This document shows, one piece after another, positions 60,892-64,000 of a stretch of 64,000 nt of DNA; the stretch's first letter is position 1; every line of letters begins with the position of its first letter. The stretch spans positions 434,001 through 498,000 of the forward strand of contig NZ_BMMB01000001.1 of the NCBI RefSeq assembly GCF_014645615.1, in the 5' to 3' direction. Position numbers and translations under genes: made by a program. A model generated the notes under the pieces. The model saw only the letters and a program-made list of their open reading frames with translations. It ran no database searches and was not told the DNA's origin. Source of the stretch: Paenibacillus hunanensis (GTDB lineage: Bacteria > Bacillota > Bacilli > Paenibacillales > Paenibacillaceae).

Positions 60892-61950
60892 ATGCATATC
60901 GAGGTTCGCAATCTGGACAAGCATTTTGGTCAATTTCATGCGGTTAAGGACGTCAGCTTTTCGATTGAAAAAGGGCATCTGATCGGTCTGCTCGGCCCAA
61001 GTGGTGGGGGTAAAACATCGATTCTGCGTATGCTGGCAGGGCTGGAGACGCCGGATAGCGGTGATATCGTATTCCACGGTCAGCGTGTGAATAATTTGCC
61101 GCCACAGGAGCGAGAGATCGGCTTTGTATTTCAGAACTATGCGCTATTTAAGCATATGACTGTATTTGAAAATATCGCCTTTGGTCTAAAGGTAAAAAAG
61201 CTCAAGAAGCCTGCGATCCGCGAGCGTGTACAGGAGCTGGTAGAGCTGACAGGGTTGTCTGGATTTGAGAATCGCTATCCTCATCAGCTATCCGGTGGGC
61301 AGCGTCAGCGTGTTGCCTTTGCCCGTGCGCTTGCACCGGAGCCACAGCTCTTACTACTGGATGAGCCATTTGCCGCGATTGATGCGAAGATTCGGCAGGA
61401 GCTACGCACCTGGTTGCGCGAGCTGATCGAGCGTGTCGGCATTACCTCGATCTTTGTCACCCATGATCAGGATGAGGCGATTGAGGTTGCTGACGAGATT
61501 ATGATCATTAATGGTGGACGTGTCGAGCAGAAGGGGACACCATGGGACATTTATAAGCAGCCTTCCACGCCGTTTGTCGCTTCCTTTATCGGGGAATCGA
61601 CCATTATTGAGGATGTGAATCGACTGAAGGGCTTTGAAAATAGCTCACAGGCTTCGCGTGCACTGATTCGTCCCGAGTATATCGAGATCGGTCATGCTGG
61701 TGAGTTCCGTCTATTATCAGCTACAGAAAAGGGAACCGTGCGACATCTCCATTTCCGTGGAAGTCAGTGGATGGTCGAGGTGGAAGTGGGAGCAAGCCGT
61801 CTGATCACCTATCGTTCGCTGGAAAAGGAAACGCTGGAGGTTGGACAGGAGGTACATGTGCTGGTGCACCGTGCGTACCTGTTTAACGAGGAAGAAAGCT
61901 GGATTGCTGAAAATGCACTCAAGGCGGACAATGTGTCGATGTTCATTTAA
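60892..61950 (+). CDS. cysA: Sulfate ABC transporter ATPase CysA
   Basis: This 352-residue ATPase has Walker A GPSGGGKTS (~35-43), Q-loop FVFQNYALF (~78-86), signature LSGGQRQRVAFARAL (~133-147), Walker B LLLLDEPFAAID (~153-164) and H-loop IFVTHDQDEA. The C-terminal TOBE-like domain (~240-352) is typical of CysA. ATG 60892 is chosen behind AAAGGAAG; the in-frame upstream extension overlaps cysW and is not needed. Confidence 0.95.
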   Translation: MHIEVRNLDKHFGQFHAVKDVSFSIEKGHLIGLLGPSGGGKTSILRMLAGLETPDSGDIVFHGQRVNNLPPQEREIGFVFQNYALFKHMTVFENIAFGLKVKKLKKPAIRERVQELVELTGLSGFENRYPHQLSGGQRQRVAFARALAPEPQLLLLDEPFAAIDAKIRQELRTWLRELIERVGITSIFVTHDQDEAIEVADEIMIINGGRVEQKGTPWDIYKQPSTPFVASFIGESTIIEDVNRLKGFENSSQASRALIRPEYIEIGHAGEFRLLSATEKGTVRHLHFRGSQWMVEVEVGASRLITYRSLEKETLEVGQEVHVLVHRAYLFNEEESWIAENALKADNVSMFI

Positions 61951-62033
61951 ATACAGCCGATACGTAGCAGAAAATACTACAGGTACAGAATGGGATCATC
62001 GGTCAAATGGCTGATCAGAGGGAGGAAGCCGAC

Positions 62034-63116
62034 GTGAAAACAATACGAATAGCTACACGTTGGAAACGATACAGTATCGGTATGCTGGCAGTGCTCATGC
62101 TGCTGACGGTAGTTTTATCTGGTTGCGGCAAGAGTGCCAGTGAACCATCCGCAGCAGCGGCATCTGCGAATAACGGGGACGTAACGCTAGTGATCGGTGC
62201 ATATAGTGTAGCTAAGGATGCGCTTGGTGAGATTTTGCCCAAGTTTCAGGCGTATTGGAAGCAGAAGACAGGGCAGACCGTTACTTTTCAGGAATCGTAT
62301 GAAGCTTCAGGTACACAGGCACGAGCGATTGCAGGTGGCTTTGAAGCGGATGTAGCGGTACTGTCACTGGAAGGTGATATTGATAAGCTGGTCAAGGCTG
62401 GTCTGGTCAACAAGCAATGGAAAAAGGAAGCACCGGACAATAGCATGATCACGCGCTCCATTGTCGTGCTCGGGACACGCAAAGGGAATCCACTCGGCAT
62501 TCATAGCTTTCAGGATTTGACCCGTCCTGGTGTGAAAGTGCTGTATCCAAATCCGAAAACCTCGGGCGGCGCACAATGGGACATTAACGCTATCTATGGT
62601 GCCGGACTGAAAGCCTCCGAACGAACAGAAGGCAAAAAAGATCCAGCCGCCGCCAAAGCATTTCTGGAGGCTGTGCATCAAAATATCGAATCGCTTGATA
62701 AAAGTGGGCGCGCCTCGATGGCAGCCTTTGAATATGGTGTCGGTGATGTGATCGTTACCTATGAAAATGAATTGCTGGCACGGATGGCAAAGGGAGCGGC
62801 GTATGATCTGGTCGTACCGGACGATACGATTTTGATCGAAAATCCAGCGGCTGTTGTCGATTCCTATGTGGATAAGCATGGTACACGCAAGGTGGCAGAA
62901 GCATTCCTGCAATATTTGTACACACCGGAAGCGCAGGAGATTTTTGCAAAAAATGGCTTCCGCCCGGTTGACCAGACTGTATTCAACAAGCATAAGCAGC
63001 AGTATCCAACGCCGCCAGGACTGTTTGATATTCAATATCTTGGGGGCTGGAGCGAGGTACGCAGCACGTTGTATTCCAAGCGTGGGATATGGTATCAGGT
63101 GCTAGCAGGTATTTAA
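62034..63116 (+). CDS. sbp: Sulfate-binding lipoprotein
   Basis: This is a 360-residue extracellular solute-binding protein. The lipoprotein signal ends LLTVVLSGC with lipid-bearing Cys31. The mature protein shows family segments LVIGAYSVAKDALGEILPKFQAYWKQKTGQ, FQESYEASGTQARAIAGGFEADVAVLSLEGDIDKLVKAGLV, GIHSFQDLTRPGVKVLYPNPKTSGGAQWDINAIYGA and VITYENE, as in Sbp/CysP. It presents sulfate or thiosulfate to CysTW. GTG 62034 follows GGGAGG by 9 bases; ATG 62007 lacks a site. It comes last in the operon, whereas in many genomes the binding protein comes first. Confidence 0.93.
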   Translation: MKTIRIATRWKRYSIGMLAVLMLLTVVLSGCGKSASEPSAAAASANNGDVTLVIGAYSVAKDALGEILPKFQAYWKQKTGQTVTFQESYEASGTQARAIAGGFEADVAVLSLEGDIDKLVKAGLVNKQWKKEAPDNSMITRSIVVLGTRKGNPLGIHSFQDLTRPGVKVLYPNPKTSGGAQWDINAIYGAGLKASERTEGKKDPAAAKAFLEAVHQNIESLDKSGRASMAAFEYGVGDVIVTYENELLARMAKGAAYDLVVPDDTILIENPAAVVDSYVDKHGTRKVAEAFLQYLYTPEAQEIFAKNGFRPVDQTVFNKHKQQYPTPPGLFDIQYLGGWSEVRSTLYSKRGIWYQVLAGI

Positions 63117-63811
63117 ATGCGCTTGTATGCAGATGTGAATGATCTCTTACACTTCATTATCTGTTATCTTTTACGAAGCTAGTTCTTACACTGTTATCGG
63201 CGATGGTATCAGTAGATAATATTAAGTAGATGATATCAGTAGAGGATCGATGGCGCGGCATGCTAGTATGGAGAGATAAAGCTACGGAATAACGTCGTTT
63301 TACATCTCCATGTATGCAGAATAGAAAACCAGGGAAATAAATAGGGGAAAAAGCGCGAATAGCGGCTTTTCCCTTTTTTGTATGTCTATAGTCATCCCTG
63401 AAGAAAAGGGATCGATTTGCGGTAGGAAGTTGGAATGAGCGGATGTCGCAAATTTCAGGAAAATGGTATACTCTAAGATATAATCCTATGGATATAAATA
63501 ACTATAGTTCAATATAAACAGCCTGACTTTTTTATTCGCAATTACGGCTGAACGGATCGCGTCCTTAGCTACTTCGCTGGCGCAGATCGGAAGCGCGGTT
63601 TTCTCTCGGTAGGGAGTGGTATTCGGGCATGAGGTGATGGCGATACGCCAGGTAGAGCCTGCTTCATCATCCGTCCGGTATCATCCATCAGCGTGTGTAC
63701 CTGTAGCAGACGATCCAGGCGGTGTATACGTTGGAGGTAAGCTTGCCAATCCACATACTGTAATCATGACGAGCAAAGATGATATCATCAGGCACAAGGA
63801 GAGAAGACGGA
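63117..63811. other. Intergenic region after sbp
   Basis: It contains a terminator at 63,349-63,378. The stretch 63,540-63,800 is more GC-rich with short open frames on the minus strand (e.g. 63,569-63,754) but no ribosome site or recognisable motif. I call no gene. Confidence 0.45.
63349..63379 (+). terminator. Hairpin terminator
   Basis: GGGAAAAAGC-GCGAATA-GCGGCTTTTCCC (imperfect) followed by TTTTTT. Confidence 0.65.
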
Positions 63812-64000
63812 ATGAACGGACGCATAGTGGACCGATTAACTTTTTTGGGTACCGGAGATGCGATGGGGGTTCCCCGCGTATATTGTGATTGTGAGGTGTG
63901 CGAGGAAGCACGTAGTGGAGGTAGTAACCGTAGACTGCGTTCCTCAGTACTCATCGAAGGTACAGGTGGCGATTTCCTGATGGATTGCGGGCCTGACTGG
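63812..64000 (+). CDS. MBL-fold metallo-hydrolase (PhnP-like), 3' end outside window
   Basis: The first 63 codons are visible: RLTFLGTGDAMGVPRVYCDCEVCEEARSGGSNRRLRSSVLIEGTGGDFLMDCGPDW. FLGTG-x-A-x-G-x-P and the CxCxxC pair followed by R-x-R-S-S are the hallmark of PhnP/lipoyltransferase-type metallo-beta-lactamase-fold phosphodiesterases, where the cysteines bind a structural zinc. The HxHxDH motif would follow outside the window. AAGGAG lies ~10 bases before ATG 63812. Confidence 0.85.
   Translation, partial: MNGRIVDRLTFLGTGDAMGVPRVYCDCEVCEEARSGGSNRRLRSSVLIEGTGGDFLMDCGPDW

Noticed and set aside
62364..63035. Minus-strand 223-residue frame inside sbp
   Set aside because: It lies wholly antisense to a clear sulfate-binding protein, and its composition is untypical.
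63569..63754. Minus-strand 61-residue frame before the MBL hydrolase
   Set aside because: No ribosome site, no family and no promoter. It could be a remnant but cannot be supported.
1..64000. tRNA or rRNA genes
   Set aside because: I looked for cloverleaf ends and conserved rRNA segments and saw none. A covariance-model scan would be needed to exclude them fully.

Overview
The window reads as a Gram-positive, Paenibacillus-like chromosome segment: strong AGGAGG ribosome sites, frequent GTG/TTG starts, a CcpA-type cre site, a Bacillus-type LexA box, and Firmicute-style core genes (transketolase, glucose-6-phosphate isomerase, purU, nfo, cysTWA-sbp). The genus is an inference from gene content, not from a marker gene.

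About 1-35,876 is foreign: a genomic island or ICE/prophage-like element whose right end has split a Tad pilus ATPase gene (cpaF/tadA). Only the last ~125 codons of that gene remain, starting near 35,877. The left end lies outside the window. Inside the island, 1-9.3 kb is a tightly packed plus-strand block: small unknown proteins, a MoxR/RavA-like ATPase with a VWA (ViaA-like) partner, a DUF262 protein, a zinc ribbon, a C5-cytosine methyltransferase with five ~40-residue internal repeats, and a Dam-type adenine methyltransferase. At 9.3-14.1 kb lie small membrane and secreted proteins, an SOS-controlled Y-family polymerase with a YolD partner, and a small serine recombinase. From 14.2 to 35.8 kb the DNA is very AT-rich and looks like a conflict and signalling region. 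It holds a DUF4062 protein; an agr-like locus (kinase-less receptor-like membrane protein, AgrB, a cysteine-free AgrD candidate, a LytTR-like regulator); a secreted colicin-E5-like tRNase with an immunity-like domain in the same chain; a PD-(D/E)XK nuclease; a PIN_8 protein; a RES-domain protein; and a three-gene set built around a nuclease-P-loop NTPase fusion. Decayed fragments (ArpU-like, HisE/MazG-like, an in-frame stop, an A-tract frameshift) show that the island is turning over.

From 35,877 to 45.2 kb is the rest of a Tad/Flp pilus operon: TadB, TadC, Flp pilin, TadE/TadG-like proteins, a prepilin peptidase and an FHA protein. After that come ordinary core genes: an SDR epimerase, endonuclease IV, purU, a cre-controlled secreted peptide, tkt, ppnP, pgi, a YigZ-family protein, a TetR regulator, a YjbQ-family protein, the sulfate ABC transporter cysTWA-sbp, and the start of an MBL-fold hydrolase.

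The best candidates for an undescribed system are the 31.9-35.8 kb nuclease-NTPase set, the reduced agr-like circuit at 15.6-17.3 kb, and the self-contained tRNase/immunity-like protein at 18.2 kb. All functions were inferred by eye from sequence; no database search was run.
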